A stretch of 64,000 nucleotides of DNA from Texcoconibacillus texcoconensis. GTDB taxonomy: Bacteria > Bacillota > Bacilli > Bacillales > Salisediminibacteriaceae. The stretch lies in assembly GCF_014202575.1 (NCBI RefSeq), contig NZ_JACHHB010000008.1, positions 62,001-126,000 of the forward strand. The letters are read 5' to 3'. How positions within the stretch are numbered: the stretch's first letter is position 1; every line of letters starts with the position of its first letter. Made by a program: the position numbers and the translations under genes. Positions 36,664-45,855 of this stretch are shown piece by piece. The notes below the pieces were generated by a model. The model worked only from the letters and a program-made list of their open reading frames with translations, was not told the origin of the DNA and did no database searches.

Positions 36664-37443
36664 TTAAACCCCTTTCGCTTCTCTATACCCTAATTTTGCA
36701 GAAATTTCTTGTGCCCTTTGTCGTACAATCAAGGAATCTCTGTCTAGTTTTTCGTCGGTCATTCTTTGACTCGGACCTGCAATACTCACACCCGCAATTA
36801 CTCTTCCCTCATGATTGAAAATGGGAGCTGCAGCACAGCGAATGCCTTCTTCATGCTCTTCATCATCTATTGAATACCCTCGTAAACGAACCTTATCTAG
36901 CACAATAAGAAATTCTTCCTTTGTTGTAATCGTAAATTTCGTCTTAGGCTCGAAGGATATCCTTTCCACAATTTCCTGCAACTCATCACTCTCTAGATAA
37001 GCAAGAATTGCTTTGCCCACCCCCGTACAATATAGGGGCGCGCGTCTACCAACTCTTGAAAACATTCGAATCGTTGCTTCACTCTCAATTTTGTCAATAT
37101 AAACAATGTCATCTCTCTCAGGCACTACAAGGTGTGTCGTTTCCCCAGTTTCTTGCGCAATGGTTTCTAATACCGGGCGTGCAGCGTCACGTAAATCTAA
37201 GTTATCAAGTACAACATGTCCTAACTCAATAAAGCGTAAGCCTAGTGAATACGTTTCTGTACGTGGATCTTGCTGTACATAACCTTTCAGCAAAAGGGTG
37301 GACAGGATTCGATGTGCTGTACTTTTTGCGACATTTAAGCGGTTGGCAATTTCCGTCACACCGAGCCCGTTTTTATTATTTTGTAAAATTTCGATACAAA
37401 CAAGCGCTCGTTCAACTGATTGAATCGTTTTATACTGTGAGAT
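36664..37443 (-). CDS. IclR-family transcriptional regulator (KdgR-like), apparent non-ATG start
   Basis: DNA-binding regulator of about 259 residues. The N-terminal winged helix reads SVERALVCIEIL, GLGVTEIANRLNVAKSTAHRIL, and the C-terminal ligand domain has YIDKIES, LYCTGVGKAILAY and VAGVSIAGPSQR. The first canonical start codon in frame (GTG 37359) falls inside the helix-turn-helix and has no ribosome site. The frame is open for 28 further codons that encode the expected IclR helix 1. At their head stands GAGAGG followed by ATT (37449) and ATC (37443), so translation probably begins at ATC or ATT. It probably controls the flanking sugar-acid operons. Confidence 0.85.
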   Translation of the reverse strand: MSQYKTIQSVERALVCIEILQNNKNGLGVTEIANRLNVAKSTAHRILSTLLLKGYVQQDPRTETYSLGLRFIELGHVVLDNLDLRDAARPVLETIAQETGETTHLVVPERDDIVYIDKIESEATIRMFSRVGRRAPLYCTGVGKAILAYLESDELQEIVERISFEPKTKFTITTKEEFLIVLDKVRLRGYSIDDEEHEEGIRCAAAPIFNHEGRVIAGVSIAGPSQRMTDEKLDRDSLIVRQRAQEISAKLGYREAKGV

Positions 37444-37724
37444 ATGAATCTTCCTCTCTACTAAAACTTATGTTAGCGCTTTCTTTTATGCTTCAAGTAT
37501 ACAATTGAAATGTTCATGAAACAACGAAACATTTAGTTTATCCTCAGATACTAGGATCATACGAATGAGTGAACGCCACCATTGTAGAGACAAAGTACAT
37601 TGTCCGATATAGAACTTAGGCCATATGTCGACGAGCACTGTTTGAACAAAAGGTTATATTCAACATACCGTGCTTAGATATGGCTACTAAAAAACGACCT
37701 AGGTTTCACCTTCCCTCAAGTTTC

Positions 37725-38873
37725 TTACCACTCTGCAATACTTCCATCAGCGTGTCGCCACACAGGGTTTTTCCAATTATGTCCGACTTCTGCTGCCTGA
37801 CGAATTTTTTCTTCATCAATTTCTACGCCTAGCCCTGGCCCTTTTGGTAGCTCTACGTGCCCGTCACTGTATGAGAATACAGATGGATCTTCCACATAGT
37901 CGAGTAAGTCACTGCCAACGTTATAGTGGATACCTAGACTTTGTTCTTGAATGAATGCGTTATGAGAAACAGCATCAACTTGTAAACAAGAAGCAAGTGC
38001 AACAGGGCCTAATGGACAGTGGGGTGCAAGCGCAATATCATAGGCTTCTGCCATTGAAGCGATCTTCCTACATTCGGAAATACCACCTGCGTGAGATAAA
38101 TCAGGTTGGATAATGTCTACGTAACCTTGTTCAAACAACGGTTTAAAATCCCAGCGTGAAAACATTCGTTCACCAGTCGCAATAGGGATCGACGTATGAC
38201 GGGCTATTTCAGCTAATGCTTCGTTATTCTCTGGCAGTACAGGCTCTTCTAAAAACATCGGGCGGTACGGCTCTAATGCTTTAGCGAGCACTTTTGCCAT
38301 CGGCTTGTGTACACGTCCGTGAAAATCAATACCTACATCGATATCATCACCGACCTTATCTCGAATCGCTGCAACCCGGTCTACAGCTGCATCAACCTTT
38401 TTATAAGAATCAATATACTGCAATTCTTCTGTCGCGTTCATTTTGACAGCAGTAAAACCTAAGTCCCGTTGACGCTTCGCTTCTTTGCCAACGTCATCTG
38501 GACGATCGCCACCAATCCAAGAATAAACCCTCATTTTGTCACGACAAGCTCCACCTAACAATTCATAAACGGGTACATTTAACCACTTTCCTTTGATATC
38601 CCAAAGAGCCTGATCGATACCAGCAATGGCGCTCATATGAATCGGACCACCTCGATAAAAACCTGCACGGTAGAGAAGATTCCACGTATCTTCAATAGCA
38701 AGAGGGTTGGATCCAATCACATACTCTGATAACTCTTCAACAGCAGCTTTAACAGAATAAGCTCGTCCTTCAATGACTGGCTCTCCCCAACCGGTCACAC
38801 CTTGGTCCGTCTCCACCTTTAGGAAGCACCAACGCGGTGGGACAATAAAACATTCTAAGGATGTAACTTTCAT
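37725..38873 (-). CDS. dgoD: D-galactonate dehydratase
   Basis: Enolase-superfamily enzyme that dehydrates D-galactonate to 2-keto-3-deoxygalactonate. 382 residues, matching E. coli DgoD along its length: [22 protein letters not shown] at the start, [23 protein letters not shown] near residue 70, the general acid-base His in DFHGRVH near 184, metal ligands in LEEPV and [10 protein letters not shown], and [12 protein letters not shown] plus APHCPLGP for the catalytic Asp-His pair. AGGGGAGAAGG precedes the ATG. It is last in the operon yagE-type aldolase, dctPQM, HPr-like, dgoD. Confidence 0.93.
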   Translation of the reverse strand: MKVTSLECFIVPPRWCFLKVETDQGVTGWGEPVIEGRAYSVKAAVEELSEYVIGSNPLAIEDTWNLLYRAGFYRGGPIHMSAIAGIDQALWDIKGKWLNVPVYELLGGACRDKMRVYSWIGGDRPDDVGKEAKRQRDLGFTAVKMNATEELQYIDSYKKVDAAVDRVAAIRDKVGDDIDVGIDFHGRVHKPMAKVLAKALEPYRPMFLEEPVLPENNEALAEIARHTSIPIATGERMFSRWDFKPLFEQGYVDIIQPDLSHAGGISECRKIASMAEAYDIALAPHCPLGPVALASCLQVDAVSHNAFIQEQSLGIHYNVGSDLLDYVEDPSVFSYSDGHVELPKGPGLGVEIDEEKIRQAAEVGHNWKNPVWRHADGSIAEW

Positions 38874-38963
38874 GGCCTTCTCCCCTTATTTGAGATTCAT
38901 TTTTCACGTTTTCAATTATAAATTGATTTAAAATTTTAGCTGGTCATTAGTTGCTACCTGTGT

Positions 38964-39221
38964 TCATGTAAGAAACTGAATGATTTTGTTCAATGCTTCT
39001 TTCGCATCGGATCCAACTGTACGTACTGTCACTTGATCACCATTATGAATTTGCATACTTATTAAGCCAAGCAAACTTTTCACATTTGCCTCAACAACAT
39101 GACCGCCTGAACGGTTGATTAAATACACCTCAGATTTAAAAGGAGTTAACATTTGGCTTAGTTCAACAATCGTTTGTTTTTCTTCAATGTTAATGATGAT
39201 ATCCCTTTTATACTCCTCCAT
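38964..39221 (-). CDS. HPr/Crh-like protein lacking the phosphorylatable histidine
   Basis: 85-residue protein with the HPr fold pattern. The region that carries His15 in HPr (GIHARPA) reads IEEKQTIVEL here and holds no His. The regulatory serine region is kept: Ser49 in ANVKSLLGLISMQI lines up with HPr Ser46 and its KSIMGVMSL context, and the C-terminal VTVRTVGSDAKEALNKI fits the last strand and helix. It therefore cannot relay PTS phosphate but might be a HPrK target and CcpA partner, as Crh is. A perfect AAAGGAGG stands before the ATG. It is embedded in a TRAP/galactonate operon, which has no PTS sugar. Confidence 0.82.
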   Translation of the reverse strand: MEEYKRDIIINIEEKQTIVELSQMLTPFKSEVYLINRSGGHVVEANVKSLLGLISMQIHNGDQVTVRTVGSDAKEALNKIIQFLT

Positions 39222-39285
39222 CGCTTAACCTCCTTTTATTTCGTCTAAGCACGACCACGATATCAAGACTTTCTACCATTAACGT

Positions 39286-40566
39286 CTAACCTCTGAATGA
39301 AGGTAAAAACGTAGATAGTTCTGGAATAAAGATAATAATAAACAAAGTCACTAACATCGCGATGAAAAATGGAATAATTGCCCTCGATATTGCTTCAATC
39401 GATAGACCAGATATACCTGAGCCGACGAACAAATTAACCCCTAATGGTGGTGTAATGAAACCAATTGCTAAGTTAACAACCATAATAATACCGAAATGTA
39501 CTGGGTCATAACCAATTTCGACTGCGATCGGTAAAAGTAATGGAGTTAAGATAATAATTGCCGCAAGTGTATCCATAAAACAACCAACAATTAAAAGTAA
39601 TAGAGTTATTAATAAAATAATCACAATTGGGCTTTCAGAAATGGACATCATCGCATCGGCAACCTTACTTGGAATTTGTTCCCGTGTAAGTAACTGTCCA
39701 AATGCAGTTGCAGATCCAACAATAATTAGTACTGTAGCTGTTGTTAATGCACCTGAAGCGATAACATTTGGTAATTCTTTAATTGGCAATTGACGATGGA
39801 CAACAACACTAATGAATAGTCCATATACAACAGCAATAACAGCTGCTTCAGTTGGTGTGAAAATACCTCCGTAAATTCCACCTAGAATAATAATCGGAAT
39901 CAAAAGAGCCCATTTAGCATCCCAAGATGTCTTTCCAAATTCTTTCATTGAAAACTTTTCATTCGATGCTTTATATCCCATTTTTTTCGAATGAAAATAA
40001 GCATAAACAATTAATCCACCAGCCACAATAAACCCAGGGATAATACCTGCAACAAACAAATCTCCCACAGATGTCGAACCGGTAACACCATAAATAACCA
40101 TCGGTATACTTGGTGGAATCATTACACCTAGTGACCCTGCCGCAGCAACGGTTGCTGTTGCAAACCGTTTATCATACCCCATACGTACCATTGCTGGGAT
40201 CATAATTCCTCCAATTGCCGCAACCGTAGCCGGTGCAGAACCAGAGATGGCTGCAAAAAACAAACAAGTAATGATCGTCGCGATCGCAAAGCCACCTGTT
40301 TTGTTTCCGACTAGGGAATTGGCGACGCCAAACAGCCTGTCTGTTATACCGCCCCTTCCCATAATTTCCCCAGCAAGAATAAAGAATGGAACAGCCATTA
40401 ATGGAAAAGAGTCAACAGACGTGATTAATGCCTGTGCTAAAAATTCTACCGGTAATGTGCCAGCATATAAAACAGTGATAAGTGTAGACACGCCTAGTGC
40501 AATTCCTACGGGTACACTTAATAAGAGAAGGACTGCAAAACTAATAAACAATATCGCCTCTGTCAT
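39286..40566 (-). CDS. dctM: TRAP transporter large permease subunit (DctM)
   Basis: Membrane subunit of 426 residues with about 12 helices that carries out Na+-coupled transport of an organic acid. Typical DctM features: PFFILAGEIMGRGGIT near residue 60, FAAISGSAPATVAAIGGIMIPAM near 105, IPPSIPMVIYG near 150, and the C-terminal GFITPPLGVNLFVGSGI. It starts 11 bp after the dctQ stop codon, with GGAGGG before the ATG. Together with dctQ and dctP it forms one transporter, presumably for galactonate or a related sugar acid given the catabolic genes around it. Confidence 0.92.
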   Translation of the reverse strand: MTEAILFISFAVLLLLSVPVGIALGVSTLITVLYAGTLPVEFLAQALITSVDSFPLMAVPFFILAGEIMGRGGITDRLFGVANSLVGNKTGGFAIATIITCLFFAAISGSAPATVAAIGGIMIPAMVRMGYDKRFATATVAAAGSLGVMIPPSIPMVIYGVTGSTSVGDLFVAGIIPGFIVAGGLIVYAYFHSKKMGYKASNEKFSMKEFGKTSWDAKWALLIPIIILGGIYGGIFTPTEAAVIAVVYGLFISVVVHRQLPIKELPNVIASGALTTATVLIIVGSATAFGQLLTREQIPSKVADAMMSISESPIVIILLITLLLLIVGCFMDTLAAIIILTPLLLPIAVEIGYDPVHFGIIMVVNLAIGFITPPLGVNLFVGSGISGLSIEAISRAIIPFFIAMLVTLFIIIFIPELSTFLPSFRG

Positions 40567-40577
40567 GGGTATCCCTC

Positions 40578-41144
40578 CTAACGTTCAGGTTTCGGGTCTT
40601 GATCGCCTAGTGTATCTTCCTGATCTTCAAGCGCCTTATCATGTTCTAATTCAACATCAAATGCTGATTTACCTAATAGCGCTTTCGTTTGCTGTATCAG
40701 TTGTTGAATGAGGCGTATAACAGTCAAACCCATTCCGATAGGCGTTGCCATGTAAACGAAGCCCATTGGAATTTGTAGACCTGGAGATCTCTGTCCTAAC
40801 TCTAGGATTCTCATGGCAATATCTTGACCATAATAAATAACGACTAAAGCAAAGATTAAGAAAACCACGTTTGAAATCATCGTCAAAATCAGTTTACCTT
40901 TTCGCTTAAACAACATGAGGACGACATCGACTTTGATATGGCGTTGTTTTTTTACACCGTAGCTAATCCCAATATACACAAGCCAAATGAAGCAAAACCT
41001 CGCTAGTTCCTCAGACCAAGAAAGGGAGTCTCCCATGACATAGCGCATAAATACTTGCAATGCAATAATGACGACCATAATCGATGAAAAAATGACAAGA
41101 AACACTTCTTCAATGTGTTCATCCAACCATCGTAATACGCCCAT
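40578..41144 (-). CDS. dctQ: TRAP transporter small permease subunit (DctQ)
   Basis: Small membrane subunit of 188 residues with four helices (about 10-150). SLSWSEELARFCFIWLVYIG near residue 36 is a family signature. The C-terminal 35 residues are acidic and polar (HDKALEDQEDTLGDQDP), longer than usual. It acts as the scaffold between DctM and the binding protein. AGGTGGAAGT precedes the ATG. Confidence 0.9.
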   Translation of the reverse strand: MGVLRWLDEHIEEVFLVIFSSIMVVIIALQVFMRYVMGDSLSWSEELARFCFIWLVYIGISYGVKKQRHIKVDVVLMLFKRKGKLILTMISNVVFLIFALVVIYYGQDIAMRILELGQRSPGLQIPMGFVYMATPIGMGLTVIRLIQQLIQQTKALLGKSAFDVELEHDKALEDQEDTLGDQDPKPER

Positions 41145-41188
41145 ACTTCCACCTGCCTTCCTGATGCAATCGAATTGCCCTTATAGAG

Positions 41189-41219
41189 AGTGAAGGAACC
41201 GCTAAACAGTTCCTTCACT
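41189..41219 (-). terminator. Intra-operon hairpin between dctP and dctQ
   Basis: 11-bp perfect arms AGTGAAGGAAC and GTTCCTTCACT, 6 bp past the dctP stop, with no T run on the minus strand. Such hairpins commonly stabilise or attenuate the message so that binding protein exceeds membrane subunits. Confidence 0.65.
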
Positions 41220-41224
41220 TTTAC

Positions 41225-42325
41225 TTACTCTAGACTTGCTTCTGCTTCTTCAATTGCTTCATATACTTCATCAACGAAATCTGTACCAAGATCTTCAGCA
41301 TGCTCATCGATCACTGGTTGTACGATTTCAGCCATTTCTTCACGCGCTTCATCGGTTACTTCAGAGTACTCTACTCCCTCTTCAATTAAAGCATCAAGAA
41401 GTTCTGCATTCGCTGCACGATTTTCTTCAATTTGATACTCCCCTGCTTCTTGTGCTGCATCTGCCACAATTTCTTGATAGTCGTCTGGAAGGCCATCGAA
41501 GAATTGCTTACTCATGAGAAACACAAACGGGCTGTAAACGTGGTTCGTATCAGAGTAGTAGTCTTGAACTTCGTAAAATGATTCAAGGTAGATCGTTGCA
41601 AGTGGGTTCTCCTGCCCGTCAACGGTTCCTTGTTGCATCGCTGTAAATAGTTCACCAAATGCCATTGGCGTTGGGTTTGCACCTAACTCAGAGAATGCAT
41701 CAAGGTGAATTTCGTTTTCCATCGTACGAACGGTTAGACCTTCAAAATCTTCCGCTGTTTCAACTGGACGGTCACTGTTAGATAGGTCACGGAAACCATT
41801 TTCCCAATAAGCGAGTCCAACCATTTCTTGGTCTTCTAATGCATCAAGAAGTTGATCACCGACCTCACCGTTTAACACTTCCATTGCTACCTCGTCATTA
41901 GGGAATAAGAATGGAAAATCAAAGACAGCATATTCCTCAACAAAGTTTGTAATCGGTGCTGTAGAAGGAATCGTTACTTCTTGAGATCCAAGTTGAAGTG
42001 CCTCCATCATTTGACGGTCATCACCTAATTGACTACTGTGATACGTTTCAACATAGATATCTCCGTCTGTCGCTTCTTCTACAATATTTTTAAATTCAAG
42101 TAACCCTTTATATTGAGGGTGTTCACTATTTAATCCAATCCCTGCTTCAATGGTATATGTTGCATCACTACTAGAATACTCAGTATCTACGTTTTCTTCT
42201 GAAGCGCTTTCATTTTGGTCATCAGTTTGACTATCTCCGCCAGCTTCTTCCTCTCCTCCGCAAGCAGTAAGTCCAGCCACTAACGCTAACGACAAAGTTC
42301 CAGTAAGAAAATGTTTTTTATTCAT
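41225..42325 (-). CDS. dctP: TRAP transporter solute-binding lipoprotein (DctP)
   Basis: Extracytoplasmic binding protein of 366 residues. It has a lipoprotein signal peptide with lipobox LTAC (Cys about residue 22), then an acidic low-complexity linker (EEEAGGDSQTDDQNESASEE), and a DctP-type domain: GLNSEHPQYKGLLEFKN near residue 64, the SSQLGDDRQMMEALQLGS segment near 95, and the carboxylate-binding Arg region LTVRTMENEI near 200. The strongly acidic composition suits a salty exterior. First of the three transporter genes. Confidence 0.92.
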   Translation of the reverse strand: MNKKHFLTGTLSLALVAGLTACGGEEEAGGDSQTDDQNESASEENVDTEYSSSDATYTIEAGIGLNSEHPQYKGLLEFKNIVEEATDGDIYVETYHSSQLGDDRQMMEALQLGSQEVTIPSTAPITNFVEEYAVFDFPFLFPNDEVAMEVLNGEVGDQLLDALEDQEMVGLAYWENGFRDLSNSDRPVETAEDFEGLTVRTMENEIHLDAFSELGANPTPMAFGELFTAMQQGTVDGQENPLATIYLESFYEVQDYYSDTNHVYSPFVFLMSKQFFDGLPDDYQEIVADAAQEAGEYQIEENRAANAELLDALIEEGVEYSEVTDEAREEMAEIVQPVIDEHAEDLGTDFVDEVYEAIEEAEASLE

Positions 42326-42448
42326 GATTCTCGTCCCCCTAAAATTTAATATTAATTTTATCTATGGAAGAGTTAGCCAAATCATTGAAACGCTAACCCG
42401 AACCACTAATTCCTTTTCCGTCAAAGCCATTAAGAATTTTAAATAATT

Positions 42449-43351
42449 CTATGAGAAGATACCAGCTTCACGCAATATTCGACTTATTTCTTCTTTTTGT
42501 TCATCACCTACTGGTTGTACAGGAGGCAACGTTTGCGATTGAACTTCTATTCCTGCTTGATACATTGCTTCCTTAATGACACCTATAAATGGTTGATCTA
42601 AATGATAAATTTTGCACAGTTCTGAGATCTTTTGTTGGTGTTCTTCTGCGACTTGATAATCACCTGTCTGATAAGCTTGATATAATTGAGTAGATAAGTC
42701 AGGAGCGATATTACCAGTACCATTGATTGCACCCTTACAGCCTAAACTCAAACCTCCTAGCACATAATCATCAAAACCTGCCAAAACACTGAACCGGTCT
42801 TCATATTGTTTTGTGGCGCTGATGATATCCTTTGTATGAGTCAAGCTATCCACCGTATTTTTAATCCCTACAAAATTTTCGTGGTTTTCTACAAGTTGCT
42901 TGATCATATGTGCAGGAATATCCTGGCCTGTTAAAGCTGGAAAGTTATAAAGCAACACCGGTAATTTTGACTCTTTAAAAATGTCATCAAAGTGTTGATA
43001 CAAATGCGTTTCATCAAGTTTGAAATAGTATGGGTTAATGACAACAACTGCATCAGCCCCAACCTCGTGAGCATGTTTGTTTAACTGCTTTGTCTCTCGT
43101 GTCGAGGGGGTTCCTGTACCGATCAGTACTGGCACACGACCATTCGTATATTGAACTGCATATGTTGCAATTTCCTTTCGTTCTTCCGTCGATAAGTGCA
43201 CAAATTCTCCACCGGTTCCTAGAAAGAACAATCCGTCAACGCCTTTTTCGATGTGGTAATCGATGGCATTTTCCATACTCCGATAATCAATTGCAAAATC
43301 TTCTGTGACAAATGTCGGAACAGGTGGAATAATACCTGCAGGTAAATACAT
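42449..43351 (-). CDS. KDG/KDGal aldolase, YagE/YjhH type (DapA superfamily)
   Basis: Class I pyruvate-dependent aldolase of 300 residues that cleaves 2-keto-3-deoxygluconate or -galactonate to pyruvate and glyceraldehyde. It follows E. coli YagE closely: GIIPPVPTF, GVDGLFFLGTGGEF near residue 40, catalytic Tyr in VLLYNFPALTGQD near 135, and Schiff-base Lys in FVGIKNTVDS near 164. It offers a non-phosphorylated exit from DgoD product beside kdgK-eda. GAGGAGGAGA precedes the ATG. It is first in the transporter-dgoD operon, with a palindromic operator and a cre-like site upstream. Confidence 0.87.
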   Translation of the reverse strand: MYLPAGIIPPVPTFVTEDFAIDYRSMENAIDYHIEKGVDGLFFLGTGGEFVHLSTEERKEIATYAVQYTNGRVPVLIGTGTPSTRETKQLNKHAHEVGADAVVVINPYYFKLDETHLYQHFDDIFKESKLPVLLYNFPALTGQDIPAHMIKQLVENHENFVGIKNTVDSLTHTKDIISATKQYEDRFSVLAGFDDYVLGGLSLGCKGAINGTGNIAPDLSTQLYQAYQTGDYQVAEEHQQKISELCKIYHLDQPFIGVIKEAMYQAGIEVQSQTLPPVQPVGDEQKEEISRILREAGIFS

Positions 43352-43512
43352 GACTCTCCTCCTCTACGATATTGTAAGCGCCTAACAAAGAATTTCTCAT
43401 AATACTTGACGCTCTACCATAGCACCAGCAGCGTTTCATTCATTAACCTAGCATTCTTGAAACATTGCTATGCAGTATGATCAACAACCCTCTTGTAGCA
43501 GCATTCGATTTA

Positions 43513-43526
43513 AATAAGCGCTTTCA
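43513..43526. promoter_or_regulatory. cre-like site
   Basis: AATAAGCGCTTTCA matches 12 of 14 positions of the cre consensus, about 160 bp upstream of the aldolase start. Confidence 0.45.
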
Positions 43527-43629
43527 AAACTAATGAAATTTTCTTACGATCGAGGGCGGCTTTCTACTACGTAGCTAGATTATGCTCCCTCCATCAACCT
43601 ACACAATTATTAGTCCCCATTCCTTAATA

Positions 43630-43644
43630 AGGAACATTGTTCCT
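43630..43644. promoter_or_regulatory. 15-bp palindromic operator, aldolase-TRAP-dgoD operon
   Basis: AGGAACA, one base, TGTTCCT. It is the same palindrome as at 36548-36564, marking two sugar-acid operons as one regulon. Confidence 0.7.
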
Positions 43645-43816
43645 CTAATTGGGAAGAAAGCGCTTTATTTAATTTTAGATTAATAGGTGTACAACCATTT
43701 GTCAATAAAAAGTTGTCGATTTTTGTTTTCTATTTTATTACTTTGTCGTTTGAAGTCATTCATATTTGGAAAGCTCTTAATTAGACTCAATGAATGGCTG
43801 AAGAACAAACAAAAAA

Positions 43817-44719
43817 TTAGTCACCTTTTACAACTGCATGACCACCAAACTCATTTCTTAGTGCTGCTACCACTTTTCCTGAAAAAGTGTCATTCTCAAG
43901 TGTACGATAGCGCATCATAAGTGATAGTGCGATGATGGGTGCGGCCGCTTGGTAGTCGAGTGCTGTTTCAACAGTCCATTTCCCTTCACCAGATGAATTT
44001 GCAACACCTTTAATTTCATCAAGCTTTTCATCCTTTGAAAACGCATTTTCGGTGAGTTCCATGAGCCATGAACGAATCACAGATCCATTGTTCCAAACTC
44101 GCGCTACTTGTTCATAATCATAGTCGAATGGACTTTTCTCTAAAATATCAAAGCCTTCAGCAATAGCCTGCATCATACCATACTCGATGCCATTGTGAAT
44201 CATCTTTAAAAAGTGTCCACTACCGACTTCTCCCGCATGTAGGTAACCGTTTTCAACAGCGATATCAGTAAACATCTCATTTAAGTTACCTTGTAGCACT
44301 TCTTCGGCCCCCCCTGCCATCAAGCAGACACCTTCTCTCGCGCCTTCAACACCACCACTTGTACCAACATCGACAAAGTGAATATTTTTTTCTTCTAAAT
44401 ATGCAGCACGTTCTAGCGTTTCTTTATAATTCGAGTTTCCACCATCGAGGATTGTATCTCCAGCATCCAACAATTCAGATAATTGTTCAATCACCTGACC
44501 TGTTACTTCTCCTGCTGGTACCATCAGCCAAACGGTTCTTGGTGCTTCCAACTTCTGCACCACTTCTTCAATTGTATAAGCTGGAATTGCGCCTGAATTT
44601 TTAATATCATCTACTGCATCCTTGTTTACATCATTCGCCACGACTTCGTGTTTATGGTCCAATAGGTTTAAAACGAGATTATACCCCATCTTCCCTAGAC
44701 CGATCATTCCTAGCTTCAT
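43817..44719 (-). CDS. 6-phosphogluconate dehydrogenase, short form (GntZ/YqeC type)
   Basis: Decarboxylating 6-phosphogluconate dehydrogenase of 300 residues, the length of the tetrameric, usually NAD-preferring class. Seen: MKLGMIGLGKMGYNLVLNL, GTSGGVEGAREGVCLMAGG near residue 120, and the catalytic Lys in HFLKMIHNGIEYGMMQ near 172. Start ATG 44719, 7 nt after GAAGGGAG; the in-frame upstream start at 44779 has no such site. Divergent from the RpiR-gluconokinase pair, with which it makes a gluconate pathway. Confidence 0.9.
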   Translation of the reverse strand: MKLGMIGLGKMGYNLVLNLLDHKHEVVANDVNKDAVDDIKNSGAIPAYTIEEVVQKLEAPRTVWLMVPAGEVTGQVIEQLSELLDAGDTILDGGNSNYKETLERAAYLEEKNIHFVDVGTSGGVEGAREGVCLMAGGAEEVLQGNLNEMFTDIAVENGYLHAGEVGSGHFLKMIHNGIEYGMMQAIAEGFDILEKSPFDYDYEQVARVWNNGSVIRSWLMELTENAFSKDEKLDEIKGVANSSGEGKWTVETALDYQAAAPIIALSLMMRYRTLENDTFSGKVVAALRNEFGGHAVVKGD

Positions 44720-44969
44720 ATGGATACTCCCTTCAAATATGTGATCAAATTTTGAAATAATTTTTCTATTTGATTTCATTATATGATATTTTATTTCTTT
44801 TTCAACCCCTAATTATGAAAAAATATTTTTTAATTTGAAGCGTTTTCATTTATACTACATGTAGAACCTCTTAGACATAGATGTTCATTTAACGACTAAG
44901 CGGTAAAACGTTCTCATTGATGAGCAAGTCTTGATCTATTTACAAAACCATATATCAGGGGGGATCACG

Positions 44970-45827
44970 ATGGAAAATATTGAAGCGGCTCACGTTAAAC
45001 ACCGCATTAAAGCAGCTTACACCGGTTTTCGCGAAAAAGAAAAAGTGATTGCCGATTATATATTAGAACATCCTGAAGACATCGTTCATTCAACGATCAG
45101 TCAAGTAGCAGAAAACATCCAAGTCGCGGAAGCAACCGTGTTTCGTTTTTGTAAGAAAATTGGTTTCAAGGGGTACCAAGCGATGAAAATCGCACTCGCT
45201 TCCGAAGTCGACAAAGGGTTTCAAGACATCCACGAAACGATTCAAGAAGGAGACGACGAAAGACAAGTCACTGAAAAAGTATTTAAAGCGAACATCCGTA
45301 CATTAGAAGAAACCTTGTCCGTCCTCAACCAAGACACGATGAAAGAAGCCACCAAAGCGATTCTCGAAGCTGATCGTGTCGAATTTTACGGCAGCGGTGG
45401 CTCAGGCGTCATCGCCGTCGACGCACACCATAAATTCATACGGACAGGGATCGCGACCGCGTCCTATAGCGATTCCCACTTCCAAGTCATGTCCGCTTCG
45501 CAATTAACCGAAAACGACGTCGCTGCGCTCATCTCACACACCGGCGCCAACCGCGACATGTTAGACGTACTTGACGTCGCCCAAGAACACAACGTAACAA
45601 CAATCGGAATCACGACCCTCGCCAAATCACCTTTAAGCGAAGGCGTTGACATCCCGCTGTTCACCGTATCCGAAGAAACTGACTACCGATCCGAAGCACT
45701 CTCATCACGACTTGCACAACTCAGCATCATCGACGCCCTATACGTCAACATCAGCATCGCACGCAAAGAACAAATGGAACAATCACTTAATAACATGCGT
45801 AATGCGGTCTCTATCAAACGCATATAA
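44970..45827 (+). CDS. RpiR-family transcriptional regulator
   Basis: Regulator of 285 residues: an N-terminal helix-turn-helix domain (STISQVAENIQVAEATVFRFCKKIGFKGYQAMK, residues 40-75) and a C-terminal sugar-phosphate isomerase (SIS) domain with FYGSGGSGVIAVDAHHKF near 137 and ISHTGANRDM near 189. It probably senses a sugar phosphate such as 6-phosphogluconate. Start ATG 44970 has AGGGGGGAT 6 nt upstream. The gluconokinase gene follows 28 bp later; the short-form gnd gene is divergent. Confidence 0.9.
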   Translation: MENIEAAHVKHRIKAAYTGFREKEKVIADYILEHPEDIVHSTISQVAENIQVAEATVFRFCKKIGFKGYQAMKIALASEVDKGFQDIHETIQEGDDERQVTEKVFKANIRTLEETLSVLNQDTMKEATKAILEADRVEFYGSGGSGVIAVDAHHKFIRTGIATASYSDSHFQVMSASQLTENDVAALISHTGANRDMLDVLDVAQEHNVTTIGITTLAKSPLSEGVDIPLFTVSEETDYRSEALSSRLAQLSIIDALYVNISIARKEQMEQSLNNMRNAVSIKRI

Positions 45828-45855
45828 CGTTACATCAACGAGGAGGTTGATTTTT

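Larger units (their letters stand above)
43352..43816. promoter_or_regulatory. Control region upstream of the aldolase-TRAP-dgoD operon
   Basis: 465 bp with no supported gene. It contains a cre-like site at 43513-43526 (12 of 14 consensus positions) and the palindrome at 43630-43644, and no copy of the common repeat. Confidence 0.65.

Noticed and set aside
40247-40711. 154-codon plus-strand open frame
   Set aside because: Lies across the dctM/dctQ junction on the opposite strand, both of which are clear TRAP genes.
45646-45855. Upstream extension of the gluconokinase frame
   Set aside because: It overlaps the RpiR gene in another frame; AGGAGGT with TTG 45856 and the conserved GLDLGTTSAK start fix the real beginning.
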